Below are positions 18,066 to 26,609 of a DNA stretch of 35,421 nt, piece by piece. Under the pieces are notes generated by a model. It did no database searches and was not told the origin of the DNA. It saw only the letters and a list, made by a program, of their open reading frames with translations. Position 1 is the first letter of the stretch. Every line of letters starts with the position of its first letter. Made by a program: the position numbers and the translations under genes. Origin of the DNA: Endomicrobiia bacterium (GTDB taxonomy: Bacteria > Elusimicrobiota > Endomicrobiia > DTEH01); NCBI GenBank assembly GCA_025059805.1, contig JANXDG010000014.1, positions 1 to 35,421 on the forward strand, given 5' to 3'.

Positions 18066-18094
18066 AGTATATTATAAAAAATTAAACCATTCAA
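18066..18094 (-). promoter_or_regulatory. Candidate promoter for the phosphodiesterase-miaB-mutS run
   Basis: On the minus strand TTGAAT (18094-18089) and TATACT (18071-18066) are separated by 17 bases. An overlapping TATAAT (18076-18071) is an alternative -10 box. Either would start transcription within a few bases of the ATG at 18059, giving a leaderless or nearly leaderless message. Confidence 0.45.
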
Positions 18095-18122
18095 ACAATA
18101 AATTGTTAAAAAGTTTTGATAT

Positions 18123-19862
18123 TTAGAAGAAATTGAATATTAATGTTTTAATAACATAAGCTAAGACAGTTCCTGAAATGAAAGTTAGCACTACAATAAC
18201 AATCGTGTTCTTTATTCCTTGCTCTTTGAGTATAGTGAAAAATGTTGAAACACAAGGTAAATATAAAGTCATAAAAATTGTTGCTACAATCAGTTGTTTA
18301 ATATCCAGCTTATAAGGACTAAGCAAAGCAATGGAAACATCTTTTCTTAAAAAACCAAGAATGACTATTGAACTAATTTCTTCTGGTAAACCCAAAATAG
18401 ATACAAAATATTTACCAATTATGTTCGTAATTCTTGTATTTACTCCTGTCAGTTCAAATATATTAATTATTATAATTCCAATGATAATCAGCGGTACAGC
18501 ATCAAAAATAAATTGTTTTATTCTAACGTACAATTTTTTTGTTAAAGTAGGTAGATGTATTAGTCTGTACGGTGGTATTTCTAAAAATAATTCGGAAATC
18601 TCAATCTTAGGAAAGATTTTGTTAAGTATATAACTGAAGAAAATTCCATTTAAGAAAATAATAAGAAAAACAAGAAACACATATCTTATACCAAATGGAG
18701 ATATTAAACTTACAATCATAGCACTCTGTGGAATACAAGGTGTTAACATTAAAATTAAGACGATAGCAATAATTTTTTCCCGAGTTGTTTCTAAAATTCT
18801 TGTAGCTAATATACCAGGAACTTTACAACCAAAACCTAACAATATTGGTATTGAAGAATATCCATGGATACCTAATTTATGTAGAAACCTGTCAAGCAGA
18901 GTTGCAAGTCTTGGTAAGTAGCCAGTATCTTCTAATATTCCAAGAATGAAATAAAATGCGATAACATATGGCAATACAACGACAAATGGTATGTACAATC
19001 CTGTAGTTAAAATTCCGAAAGATTCCATAGGTTCTGGTGTTATCCCAAGAAAAATATCTTGTAAGAGTTTTAAATGAACAGTTTTTATTATAAACTTTTT
19101 AATAACTGGTAAATACAAATTATGGAATAACGGATCACAAACATAAGTTATTAAACTTTCTGCTAAAATTCTTGTGATAAAAAATGTTAGAAATAAAACA
19201 ACTAATGCTAACGGTAACCCTGTTGAAGGACGGATTGAAATTTCTGACAATCGTTCTAAAAATGTATGATGTCTATGAGTAACTTTTTGAACTTGTTCTA
19301 CAATACTACCAATCTTGTACCATTTTTGTTCAGGGACAAAATTATAATTTGAGATCTTTGCCTGGTTTATTCTTTGTGTTAACTCTTTTATTCCCTCACC
19401 ACTTCGTGCACAGGTTGGTATGACAGGTATACCAAGTAATTCTTCCAGTTTCTCATAATCTATAGTGATACCTTTATGCTTTACTTCATCCCAAAAATTT
19501 AAAACCAGTATTAACGGAATCTTTCTTTGTATTAGTTGTAAGGTAAGATTTAAATTTCGTTCGAGATTTGTTGCATCTAAAATGTTTACAACTATAGTAC
19601 TCTCTTTACTTTCTAAATATTGTTGCAGAAGATTAACAGTAACTTCTTCTGCTTTACAAGTTGGATCTAACGAATAAGAGCCAGGCAAATCAATTACTTC
19701 GTAAGTTTCTTGGCCGACCTTGAGATATCCTTTTGTAATTTCAACAGTTGTTCCTGGATAATTGGAAGAGATTACATCTATCCCTGTTAAACGAGAGAAA
19801 ATTACGCTTTTGCCAACATTGGGACATCCTACAAGTAAAATTTTTTTCATACTTTGAATCAC
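18123..19862 (-). CDS. feoB: Ferrous iron transport protein FeoB (compact)
   Basis: The protein has an N-terminal G domain with GCPNVGKS (G1), SNYPGTT (G2), DLPGSYSL (G3), NFWDE (G4) and CARSGEG (G5). A short linker of about 50 residues leads to a polytopic membrane part containing the pore motif GFGCKVPGI and the late LYLPCVSTF motif. At 579 residues it is shorter than common FeoB proteins (about 650-770), mainly in the GDI region. The second gate motif reads TPCIPQSAM rather than the usual PCSAR form. Translation begins with GTG overlapping the feoA stop (GTGA) behind AGAAGGT; an ATG at 19850 is an alternative. Confidence 0.93.
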   Translation of the reverse strand: MIQSMKKILLVGCPNVGKSVIFSRLTGIDVISSNYPGTTVEITKGYLKVGQETYEVIDLPGSYSLDPTCKAEEVTVNLLQQYLESKESTIVVNILDATNLERNLNLTLQLIQRKIPLILVLNFWDEVKHKGITIDYEKLEELLGIPVIPTCARSGEGIKELTQRINQAKISNYNFVPEQKWYKIGSIVEQVQKVTHRHHTFLERLSEISIRPSTGLPLALVVLFLTFFITRILAESLITYVCDPLFHNLYLPVIKKFIIKTVHLKLLQDIFLGITPEPMESFGILTTGLYIPFVVVLPYVIAFYFILGILEDTGYLPRLATLLDRFLHKLGIHGYSSIPILLGFGCKVPGILATRILETTREKIIAIVLILMLTPCIPQSAMIVSLISPFGIRYVFLVFLIIFLNGIFFSYILNKIFPKIEISELFLEIPPYRLIHLPTLTKKLYVRIKQFIFDAVPLIIIGIIIINIFELTGVNTRITNIIGKYFVSILGLPEEISSIVILGFLRKDVSIALLSPYKLDIKQLIVATIFMTLYLPCVSTFFTILKEQGIKNTIVIVVLTFISGTVLAYVIKTLIFNFF

Positions 19863-20095
19863 ATGTTACCTTCTACAATGATTTTTTTTGCTATTCCATA
19901 ACCTAAGGCTAATTGTGTTTCAGCAATTTGTATAATTATAGGTCCTTTTGACGATATACTTGTTATCTTTTTGATTTCTATTCCAATCCTGATTCCTAAA
20001 GCATCTAATTTTTTCTGTAACCTATGCCCACCTAAAATTTCTACAATTTTATATTTTTGTCCAGCTTTAACCTGAGTGAGATCTTTTTTCATCAA
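19859..20095 (-). CDS. feoA: Ferrous iron transport protein FeoA
   Basis: This 78-residue SH3-like protein begins MMKKDLTQVKAGQKYKIVEI. It contains the FeoA core GGHRLQKKLDALGIRIG (residues about 23-39) and ends with LALGYGIAKKIIVE. FeoA is a small cytoplasmic partner of FeoB. Its ATG overlaps the fur stop and its TGA overlaps the feoB GTG, so fur-feoA-feoB is a tightly coupled unit. Confidence 0.92.
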   Translation of the reverse strand: MMKKDLTQVKAGQKYKIVEILGGHRLQKKLDALGIRIGIEIKKITSISSKGPIIIQIAETQLALGYGIAKKIIVEGNM

Positions 20096-20538
20096 CGTTT
20101 ATTCTTACATTTTCGACAAATACCATAGACTATCAATTTATGATCAATAATTTGGAAATTATTCCTACTAGCTATTCTCTTTTGTAAATTTTCAAGTTCG
20201 TCAGAAGTTATTTCAGTAAAATTACCACATTTAACACAGACTAAATGGTCATGATGCCTGTTTTTATCCTTATGTTCATAAAGTGCCTTTTGGTTACCTA
20301 CCTTCACCATTTCAACAATACCTATCTTGTTAAACAATTTTAGACTTCTGTGCACAGTTGCATATCCAATACTAGGATTTGTTTTTCTTAATATTTCATA
20401 CAGAGTATCAACAGACGTATGTCCTTTAAGCGACAAAAATGTATTTAAAATCTGTTCCCTCTGTTTAGTATATTTTAACCCATTTCGTTTTAATATTGTA
20501 AATAAGATTTTATTGAATTTATTGGCAGAAGTTGACAT
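20092..20538 (-). CDS. fur: Fur-family ferric uptake regulator
   Basis: The 148-residue protein has the Fur winged helix (KYTKQREQILNTFL, VDTLYEILRKTNP, GYATVHRSLKLF). The dimerisation/metal domain has HHDHLVCVKCG and a C-terminal CRKC, consistent with a structural zinc site. It is the first gene of fur-feoA-feoB, and the promoter is overlapped by a perfect palindromic Fur box, so it likely represses itself and iron import when Fe2+ is plentiful. GGAGGAG precedes the ATG. PerR or Zur are family alternatives, but the feo genes and the operator favour Fur. Confidence 0.94.
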   Translation of the reverse strand: MSTSANKFNKILFTILKRNGLKYTKQREQILNTFLSLKGHTSVDTLYEILRKTNPSIGYATVHRSLKLFNKIGIVEMVKVGNQKALYEHKDKNRHHDHLVCVKCGNFTEITSDELENLQKRIASRNNFQIIDHKLIVYGICRKCKNKR

Positions 20539-20563
20539 TTGATATACTCCTCCAATAAGTGAA

Positions 20564-20582
20564 ATTGATAATTATTATCAAT
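20564..20582. promoter_or_regulatory. Fur box, perfect 19-bp palindrome
   Basis: ATTGATAATTATTATCAAT is a perfect 9-1-9 inverted repeat and matches the known Fur operator pattern of interlocking GATAAT hexamers. It overlaps the last two bases of the -10 box and covers the expected transcription start of fur-feoA-feoB, so bound Fur should block RNA polymerase. Confidence 0.88.
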
Positions 20583-20609
20583 AATACAAAAATTATAATA
20601 CAAAGTCAA
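20581..20609 (-). promoter_or_regulatory. Promoter of fur-feoA-feoB
   Basis: On the minus strand TTGACT (20609-20604) and TATTAT (20586-20581) are separated by 17 bases, a near-consensus sigma-70 promoter. The Fur box begins inside the -10 box. Confidence 0.8.
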
Positions 20610-20648
20610 GTAGTAAAGATTATTTTATTTTTCTGAACAGATAAAGTT

Positions 20649-21383
20649 TTAAACATCCCTCGCAAGTACTAATCCAAAGACGTTTTTTGCTCCAGCCTCT
20701 TTTAAAGGTTTTGCACATTGATTGATTGTTTCTGCAGTTGTGCATACATCATCAATAATCAAAATATTTTTCCCCACTGTCTTATGGATAAGTTTTTTAT
20801 TTATAGAAAAAGCATTATTAACATTTTGTAGTCGTTCTTCTCTGGAAAGTTTAAACTGCGAAGATGTAAACTTCTTTCTTTTTATTAACTTTGGTTCAAA
20901 ATTTAAGTTTAATCTGTTAGAAAACTCTACTGCCAACAATTCTGCTTGGTTATATCCTCTTAAGAAATGTTTAATTGGATGTATTGGAACACAACATACG
21001 ATGTCTATATTTGGGAATAGATTAAAATTTTTCTGCCACCAATTAACAAGTAACTCACCACCAAGGAAAGATTTAAGATATGTTCTTTCTCTGTATTTGA
21101 ATTCGTGAATTAAAGTTACTATGGGTTCTAAATAATACACTACAGAACGGACAAAATTTATATAAAATTTTCGTTGCGATTTTTTACAATTATAACAGTG
21201 AGCACCACCTGTATCTAAAGGTAAACCACATTTTTGACATACAAGACCATTTATAAACTTGATTTGTGATATACATTTATTGCATAAGGGCTGTTTAGTA
21301 TCGTAACTAAGTGCTCTTTCACAGTAGATACAAACCTTAGGTATAAGTGCGTAGATGAACGCTTTCAAAAATTGTTTTATCAT
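20649..21383 (-). CDS. comF: ComF/GntX-family phosphoribosyltransferase-like protein
   Basis: The 244-residue protein has N-terminal paired cysteines of a zinc finger (CIYC, CNKC, CQKCGLP, CYNC, about residues 18-68). A type-I phosphoribosyltransferase fold follows, with CVPIHPIKHFLRGYNQAELLA and the PRPP-binding loop ILIIDDVCTTAETI near residues 206-219. ComF is needed for DNA uptake in competent bacteria and binds ssDNA-processing partners; in non-competent bacteria its role is unclear. It is divergent from trxA and lies upstream of fur on the same strand. Confidence 0.9.
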   Translation of the reverse strand: MIKQFLKAFIYALIPKVCIYCERALSYDTKQPLCNKCISQIKFINGLVCQKCGLPLDTGGAHCYNCKKSQRKFYINFVRSVVYYLEPIVTLIHEFKYRERTYLKSFLGGELLVNWWQKNFNLFPNIDIVCCVPIHPIKHFLRGYNQAELLAVEFSNRLNLNFEPKLIKRKKFTSSQFKLSREERLQNVNNAFSINKKLIHKTVGKNILIIDDVCTTAETINQCAKPLKEAGAKNVFGLVLARDV

Positions 21384-21400
21384 TATAACCTTCTGACTTA

Positions 21401-21429
21401 TTGAAAAAATGTTAATGATTTATTATAAA
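21401..21429 (+). promoter_or_regulatory. Promoter of trxA-panC
   Basis: TTGAAA (21401-21406) and TATAAA (21424-21429) are separated by 17 bases. The AAGGAGG ribosome site follows at 21452-21458, 8 bases before the trxA ATG. Confidence 0.65.
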
Positions 21430-21466
21430 AACTGCTATACGAAATCAATTTAAGGAGGTTACTAAA

Positions 21467-21790
21467 ATGGCGAAAGAAATAAACGAAGCAAATTTTGAAC
21501 AGGAAGTAATAAAATCAACAGTACCAGTTCTTGTAGACTTTTGGGCGGAATGGTGTGGACCATGCAGGATGTTGTCACCGATTATTGAAGAACTAAGCAA
21601 AGCTTATTCTGAACAACAGATAAAAATTTGTAAAGTTAATGTAGATGAAAATCCAAGATTGGCATCAAGATATAGTATTATGGCTATTCCTACGGTTATT
21701 ATATTTAAAAATGGAAAACCATATGAACAAGTAACAGGTGTGAGATCAAAAAAAGAATTTGAAGAAATGATAAAAAGAGCATTGATATGA
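21467..21790 (+). CDS. trxA: Thioredoxin
   Basis: The 107-residue protein has the active site WCGPC with redox cysteines 30 and 33, the buried aspartate in VDFWAEW, and the cis-proline loop SIMAIPTVIIF. It is a classic cytoplasmic thioredoxin that reduces protein disulfides. A strong AAGGAGG ribosome site sets the start. Its stop overlaps the panC ATG (ATGA), so the two genes are translationally coupled. Confidence 0.97.
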   Translation: MAKEINEANFEQEVIKSTVPVLVDFWAEWCGPCRMLSPIIEELSKAYSEQQIKICKVNVDENPRLASRYSIMAIPTVIIFKNGKPYEQVTGVRSKKEFEEMIKRALI

Positions 21791-22659
21791 AGGTAATAAA
21801 AAAAACACATCAGATGCAAATTATATCTGATAAGTTAAGAATGCAAGGTAAAACCATTGGTTTTGTACCTACAATGGGTGCTTTACATCAAGCTCATATT
21901 GAACTCATAAAGAGAGCTAGAAAACAGAATGATATAGTTATAGTCTCAATTTTTGTTAATCCTTTACAATTTGGACCTAAAGAGGATTATAATAAATATC
22001 CAAGACCTATAAAACAAGATTTAAAAATTTGTAGGAACGAAAAAGTAGATTATGTTTTTTATCCTCCAGTAGACGAGATGTATCCTAAAGATGGAAACCT
22101 GACATTTGTTGAAGTTACTAAACTGGAGGACATACTTTGTGGTAAGTATCGTTCTGGACATTTCCGTGGAGTTGCAACTGTTGTTAGTAAACTTTTTAAT
22201 ATAGTAAAACCGCACAATGCATATTTTGGTGAAAAAGATTATCAGCAATTAAAAATTATAGAACGTATGGTTAATGACTTAAATTTTGATGTGAAAATCA
22301 TACCCGTTCCTACTGTACGTGATATTGACGGTTTAGCTTACTCAAGTAGAAATTTATATTTGTCTGATAAAGAACGCAGTGTTGCAAGTTCTTTATATAA
22401 ATCTCTTGTGTTTTGTAAAGAACTTATTCAGCAAAAAAAATATACTCTAAAACAATGTATACAAAAATCTAAGAAATATCTGGACACATTACTTTCATCT
22501 GTTGAACATAAGATTCAATATTTTGAAATTTATGATAATGATTTAAATCCGGTACCACAGAATTTAAAAGAAATTCCTTCCGGAAAGCGTATTAGAATTT
22601 TCGTAGCAGTTTTTATAGGTAATACAAGATTGATAGACAATATTGAAGTTACGGTTTAA
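21787..22659 (+). CDS. panC: Pantothenate synthetase
   Basis: At 290 residues it is full length. It has FVPTMGALHQAHIELI near residues 25-40, IFVNPLQFGPKEDYNKYPR near residues 57-75, GKYRSGHFRGVATVVSKLFNI, AYFGEKDYQQ and DGLAYSSRNLYLS. It joins D-pantoate and beta-alanine using ATP to make pantothenate, the CoA precursor. The nucleotide-binding HxGH motif is HQAH here (Gly to Ala), and MSSRN is YSSRN; both histidines are kept. The gene ends by sharing TTAA with the convergent membrane-protein gene. Confidence 0.96.
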   Translation: MKVIKKTHQMQIISDKLRMQGKTIGFVPTMGALHQAHIELIKRARKQNDIVIVSIFVNPLQFGPKEDYNKYPRPIKQDLKICRNEKVDYVFYPPVDEMYPKDGNLTFVEVTKLEDILCGKYRSGHFRGVATVVSKLFNIVKPHNAYFGEKDYQQLKIIERMVNDLNFDVKIIPVPTVRDIDGLAYSSRNLYLSDKERSVASSLYKSLVFCKELIQQKKYTLKQCIQKSKKYLDTLLSSVEHKIQYFEIYDNDLNPVPQNLKEIPSGKRIRIFVAVFIGNTRLIDNIEVTV

Positions 22660-24338
22660 TTATTCTCATAATAAAAGTCGCTATAGAGGATATCAGCGTA
22701 ATATTTACCAAGATATGTTTTTGGCCAAAACTTATCTCTTAATGTAAGATAATAGTCAAACTTTTCTTTTTGTTTGGTTAATCTATAATATTTTAGTCTA
22801 ATCTTTAGACCTGCAAGAGTATAGAATTTTTGATATTCACTAAGTGTAAGGCTTCGTTTGTATATTTCTTCCTTATAAACGACTCTGTTTAAGACACCTG
22901 CAGAAAGTAAGTATCCGTCAAAGATAGTCAAAGATAGAATTAGTATAATAAAAATCCATTTACAAACAAAAGTATTAATAATTCTGTTATATTTTGTTGA
23001 AATGAAAATAATAATGAGTAAAATGAATGTTAGAAGTAAATATACATCAGTGTCTGGTATATACCTAGGTTTCAATGTCAAATTTAGATATTTTAGTTCA
23101 ACAAAAATTTTAGTAATAAAATCTCTTATATGATATACTTTGAGAAGGTCTATTTTATTATTTGTAGACAGTATAAACAATATAAAACTCCAGAGTGAAC
23201 ACATTAACATAATTGTTATGACAAAAATTCGTGTTTTGTTTGAACTTAATTTTACTAAGAAATAAAGTCCCACTCCAACTATAAAAATTATATCTGTGAG
23301 ATACCTAATACCAAACGATGCACCGCCACCAGGTGAAATTACCAAAGATACAGTCAGTATTTCTAATATAATTACTGAAAGTAATTTTACTGAAAATAAC
23401 CAGTTTATTTTTAGTAAAATAAAAAGCCCAATAAAAGATATAAATATTAATGGTGTCCACAAAATAATTGAATGATAACTTGAGAATAAAGTTTCATAGA
23501 TTAAAAGTAGCAGATATTTATTTACGTGTAATGTGTAAATCTTAGGTGGTAGAGGTGTGCCAAACTGAATTGTTGAATTTATTAACTGCGGAGATAAACC
23601 AACAATGAATGAGACGAAGAATGTTAGAAGCAATAAAATATATTTCTTAAAATACATCGGTTTAAGCATTTTTATAAACAAATTAATAAGTAAAGGAAGC
23701 GCTAGTATAATTCTTTGCATGCGAACAGAGGAAATAATACCTAATAACACACCTAACAATGAGTATGTATAAAATGTTTCATTTTTTTCACTCAGAGTAA
23801 GCACAAAATAAAGATAAATACTGCACAGGAAAGCCGCTACAGTATGCGGATTCTGTGGAACAGAATACGAATAAAACAATAAAGGTGTCCCAATTAGTGT
23901 ACATAGACATATTAACATAGAATATTTTTTTTCTAAAAATAAATTTTCAACTAAGAACTTATAAAGAATAAACAAACTTACTAATCCTAACAATGACGAG
24001 AAAAAATTTGTTATCATAATAGAAAAGGTTTCACTTTCATAAATCATCGAAAATAAATATACTGGCCAACAAATAAAACTGTAGCCGATGTCGAAATCGT
24101 TAACAACAAAACCTTTATGTGTTATCCCTATGATTCCAGGGGTGAAAGATTTAAATATACTGTAAAAGTCATAATTTCCATATTTAAATATAGCTGGAAG
24201 ATAAGAATAGTATCCTATTCCGTCTGGGAAATGCCATATTGTAGTGGGTAGATATATTATAAGTAGAAGAAACAAAAATACATATAGAATTATTCTTTTG
24301 AAAGAATATTTTGTTTGTTCATATTTAAGCTTCTGCAT
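22656..24338 (-). CDS. GT-C-like polytopic membrane protein, putative glycosyltransferase
   Basis: The 560-residue protein has about eleven or twelve hydrophobic segments. In the first external loop it carries the acidic motif FPDGIGYYSYLPAIF (about residues 37-51), followed by NDFDIGYSFICWP. This arrangement is typical of GT-C-type glycosyltransferases that use polyprenyl-phosphate sugars, where an early loop aspartate is catalytic. A soluble tail of about 80 residues ends it. The sugar and acceptor are unknown and the assignment is by fold pattern only. It lies 52 bases after the HEAT-repeat gene on the same strand. Confidence 0.65.
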   Translation of the reverse strand: MQKLKYEQTKYSFKRIILYVFLFLLLIIYLPTTIWHFPDGIGYYSYLPAIFKYGNYDFYSIFKSFTPGIIGITHKGFVVNDFDIGYSFICWPVYLFSMIYESETFSIMITNFFSSLLGLVSLFILYKFLVENLFLEKKYSMLICLCTLIGTPLLFYSYSVPQNPHTVAAFLCSIYLYFVLTLSEKNETFYTYSLLGVLLGIISSVRMQRIILALPLLINLFIKMLKPMYFKKYILLLLTFFVSFIVGLSPQLINSTIQFGTPLPPKIYTLHVNKYLLLLIYETLFSSYHSIILWTPLIFISFIGLFILLKINWLFSVKLLSVIILEILTVSLVISPGGGASFGIRYLTDIIFIVGVGLYFLVKLSSNKTRIFVITIMLMCSLWSFILFILSTNNKIDLLKVYHIRDFITKIFVELKYLNLTLKPRYIPDTDVYLLLTFILLIIIFISTKYNRIINTFVCKWIFIILILSLTIFDGYLLSAGVLNRVVYKEEIYKRSLTLSEYQKFYTLAGLKIRLKYYRLTKQKEKFDYYLTLRDKFWPKTYLGKYYADILYSDFYYENN

Positions 24339-24390
24339 TTGAGTTTTATTAATGGATAGTCAAGAGGTTATATTATCAATTGATTTAAAA

Positions 24391-26592
24391 CTATTTACGT
24401 TGTAAAATTTCTTTTGCTATGTTAGATATGGCGGTATCTTTTGAATTTAATGCTAATTTTTGGAAAAACATTTTGATTTCAGGTAGGCTAATAAAATTAC
24501 CTAAAGCCCAAGTAGCAGTTATACGCACATCTAACGATTCACCTTTTTTAAACAATGTCTTTTTTGATTTAATAATTTTTTTCAGTTTAGGTATAGCTTT
24601 TGGTTCTTTAAAAATTCCTAAAGCAATGCAAACTCGTTTTTTAAGGTCACTATTTTTGGTGTTTAACAATCTTATAAGCCTATCTGAAGAATACCGGTAG
24701 TCCAAATGTATTAGAATATCAATCACATGTTCCAATATTTTTTCTTCTTCATTACTCAATAATGCAGATAACCACGTCAAATTTTCCTCGGTAGCTTTCT
24801 TTTGTAAATAGTTCAATATAGCGATTTTATTTGCATAAGAAGTATATGGATAAAGATTTCTTAGTTGTGTTGAAAAATCAAAGTTAAATCTGTCTAATAT
24901 TTCTATTATTCTTGCAAGTTTATGTACGGATGTCTGTTGGGTAAGGTAAGAACCTAATCTTTCTATTACTGCTTGTTGATCATCAATATTAAGTAACAAA
25001 GATGTAAGTCTGTCTATAATAATACAATTTTTACAGGAGATGATAGCGTTTATTATCAGATCGATACTGGTTTTGCCTAATAATTGTAAAAACCATAGTA
25101 TTTTCTCTATTTTATTTTCTTGTTGTTCTTCCAAAACAGCGATAATGCTTTCTTTAGTTTGATGGAACACAAGTTCAGCAAGAGATCTGATAGTTCTTGC
25201 TCTTTCAGGATAAATATTTTCTATTTCGTGAGAGATAAGTATTAAATGTTGCAGATAATCCTTAAACGAATTATAATCCTGACTTATTATAAGTGTAGAT
25301 AGTGAATTTTTTAAGGTAACGATATGTTGTGAAAAAGCAGTATCATCTTGTTCTTTGACTAAAATTTTCAAAATGTTGTTAATTAAAGATTTTAGATGAT
25401 GTACTTTTTGGTATTGAGATAATTTATTTGATATATCAACCATTGATGAAGCTGCTAATTGTCTCAATTTAACAACCGGGTTTGTGAAATTTTCTGACAT
25501 CAGTTGAATAATTTTTTCAATTTTATCATCCAAACCTATTATAGAAAGTTTTTCAATGTTTTCGTTAAGATTTTTTAAAAATTGTTCCTGAAGAAGTTTT
25601 GTTGGTTCATTAGTAGAAAGAAATTCATCAAGTTGTTGTATCCACGATTTTTTTTCTTCTTTTTGTTGAAGGACCCATTCAGGTAAAGCATCTAAAAGTC
25701 CTATTTTAAACAGTTCCTCAAAAACTTCTATAGGTACTAGTTTACTAATAGGTGAATGCACTATTAGTTTAATAAACTCTTTTAAATGTTGTAATCGTTC
25801 AATATATTCTGATTCACTAGAAGTTTGTTTTCTAAGTTGTTTACACCAGTTAATTATTTCATTAAATATTTCTTCAACATTTTGTTTAGTAAGATTATTA
25901 AATACCTGTAGTTTAAAACCAGAAGATTCTATTTTTTGTGGTAAAGGTTGAGTAAATAATTCGCAAACAATAGATGTGTCTAACTTTGACACATGTTTAG
26001 CTATCATATTTATTAGATTATTTTTACTTTTCTCATCTTGTATTTTATCAATTTCGTTAAAAACCTGACCTAGCGTTGACACAAGGTCATTTAACCCGGA
26101 GATAGGTTGCGATAAAATATTTAAAATAGATTTTATATCTTGTTCAGTCTTAAGTATTGTCACATACTCTATCTCATCAATTGAAACGTTTTTAATATTT
26201 TTTTCTTTTATTGTTCGTAACAAAAATTCCTTTATTGTAAGTTTTGGATGTCTTTGAGTTATCCCTTCAAGGAAATCTTTAAGTTCAGTAATTGTCAATT
26301 CTTTCTTAAATGTAATACTTTTGATTCCGGCTTGCAAAAAAAATTTTGTAGTATTTGTAATATTTGATATAGACATAGGGTCTTTTGCTTTATACTCATG
26401 GTCATTAACGAAAAGTTTACCGTCCATTTCAGATATTGCAACAAAAGTGTTATCTTTAAGTAACTCCTTAATAATAGTATATAGGTCACTTATTTGTTTT
26501 TCTACAATTGGACTTGAGAAAGGATATATTTTTATGTTTGTGAGGGTTAATCTGAACGATTTAAGAAGTTGTTCTATTAACTCTGCAGACAT
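24391..26592 (-). CDS. Large HEAT-repeat protein of unknown function
   Basis: The 733-residue protein has no signal peptide or membrane segment. Residues 1 to about 140 form a mixed domain (IYPFSSPIVEKQISDLY, MDGKLFVNDHEYK) that I have seen in front of HEAT repeats and signalling domains, here without a catalytic partner. The remainder is alpha-helical. Recognisable HEAT-type units lie near the C-terminus, around residues 630-725 (ALLSNEEEKILEHVIDILI, LKKRVCIALGIFKEPKAI, VRITATWALGNF). It probably acts as a binding scaffold. It is 17 bases downstream of galT on the same strand. Confidence 0.7.
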   Translation of the reverse strand: MSAELIEQLLKSFRLTLTNIKIYPFSSPIVEKQISDLYTIIKELLKDNTFVAISEMDGKLFVNDHEYKAKDPMSISNITNTTKFFLQAGIKSITFKKELTITELKDFLEGITQRHPKLTIKEFLLRTIKEKNIKNVSIDEIEYVTILKTEQDIKSILNILSQPISGLNDLVSTLGQVFNEIDKIQDEKSKNNLINMIAKHVSKLDTSIVCELFTQPLPQKIESSGFKLQVFNNLTKQNVEEIFNEIINWCKQLRKQTSSESEYIERLQHLKEFIKLIVHSPISKLVPIEVFEELFKIGLLDALPEWVLQQKEEKKSWIQQLDEFLSTNEPTKLLQEQFLKNLNENIEKLSIIGLDDKIEKIIQLMSENFTNPVVKLRQLAASSMVDISNKLSQYQKVHHLKSLINNILKILVKEQDDTAFSQHIVTLKNSLSTLIISQDYNSFKDYLQHLILISHEIENIYPERARTIRSLAELVFHQTKESIIAVLEEQQENKIEKILWFLQLLGKTSIDLIINAIISCKNCIIIDRLTSLLLNIDDQQAVIERLGSYLTQQTSVHKLARIIEILDRFNFDFSTQLRNLYPYTSYANKIAILNYLQKKATEENLTWLSALLSNEEEKILEHVIDILIHLDYRYSSDRLIRLLNTKNSDLKKRVCIALGIFKEPKAIPKLKKIIKSKKTLFKKGESLDVRITATWALGNFISLPEIKMFFQKLALNSKDTAISNIAKEILQRK

Positions 26593-26609
26593 ACTAATTT
26601 GGTTTATTT

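Noticed and set aside
20722-21108. 128-codon plus-strand open frame opposite comF
   Set aside because: Antisense to a conserved ComF gene with no ribosome site or recognisable motif.
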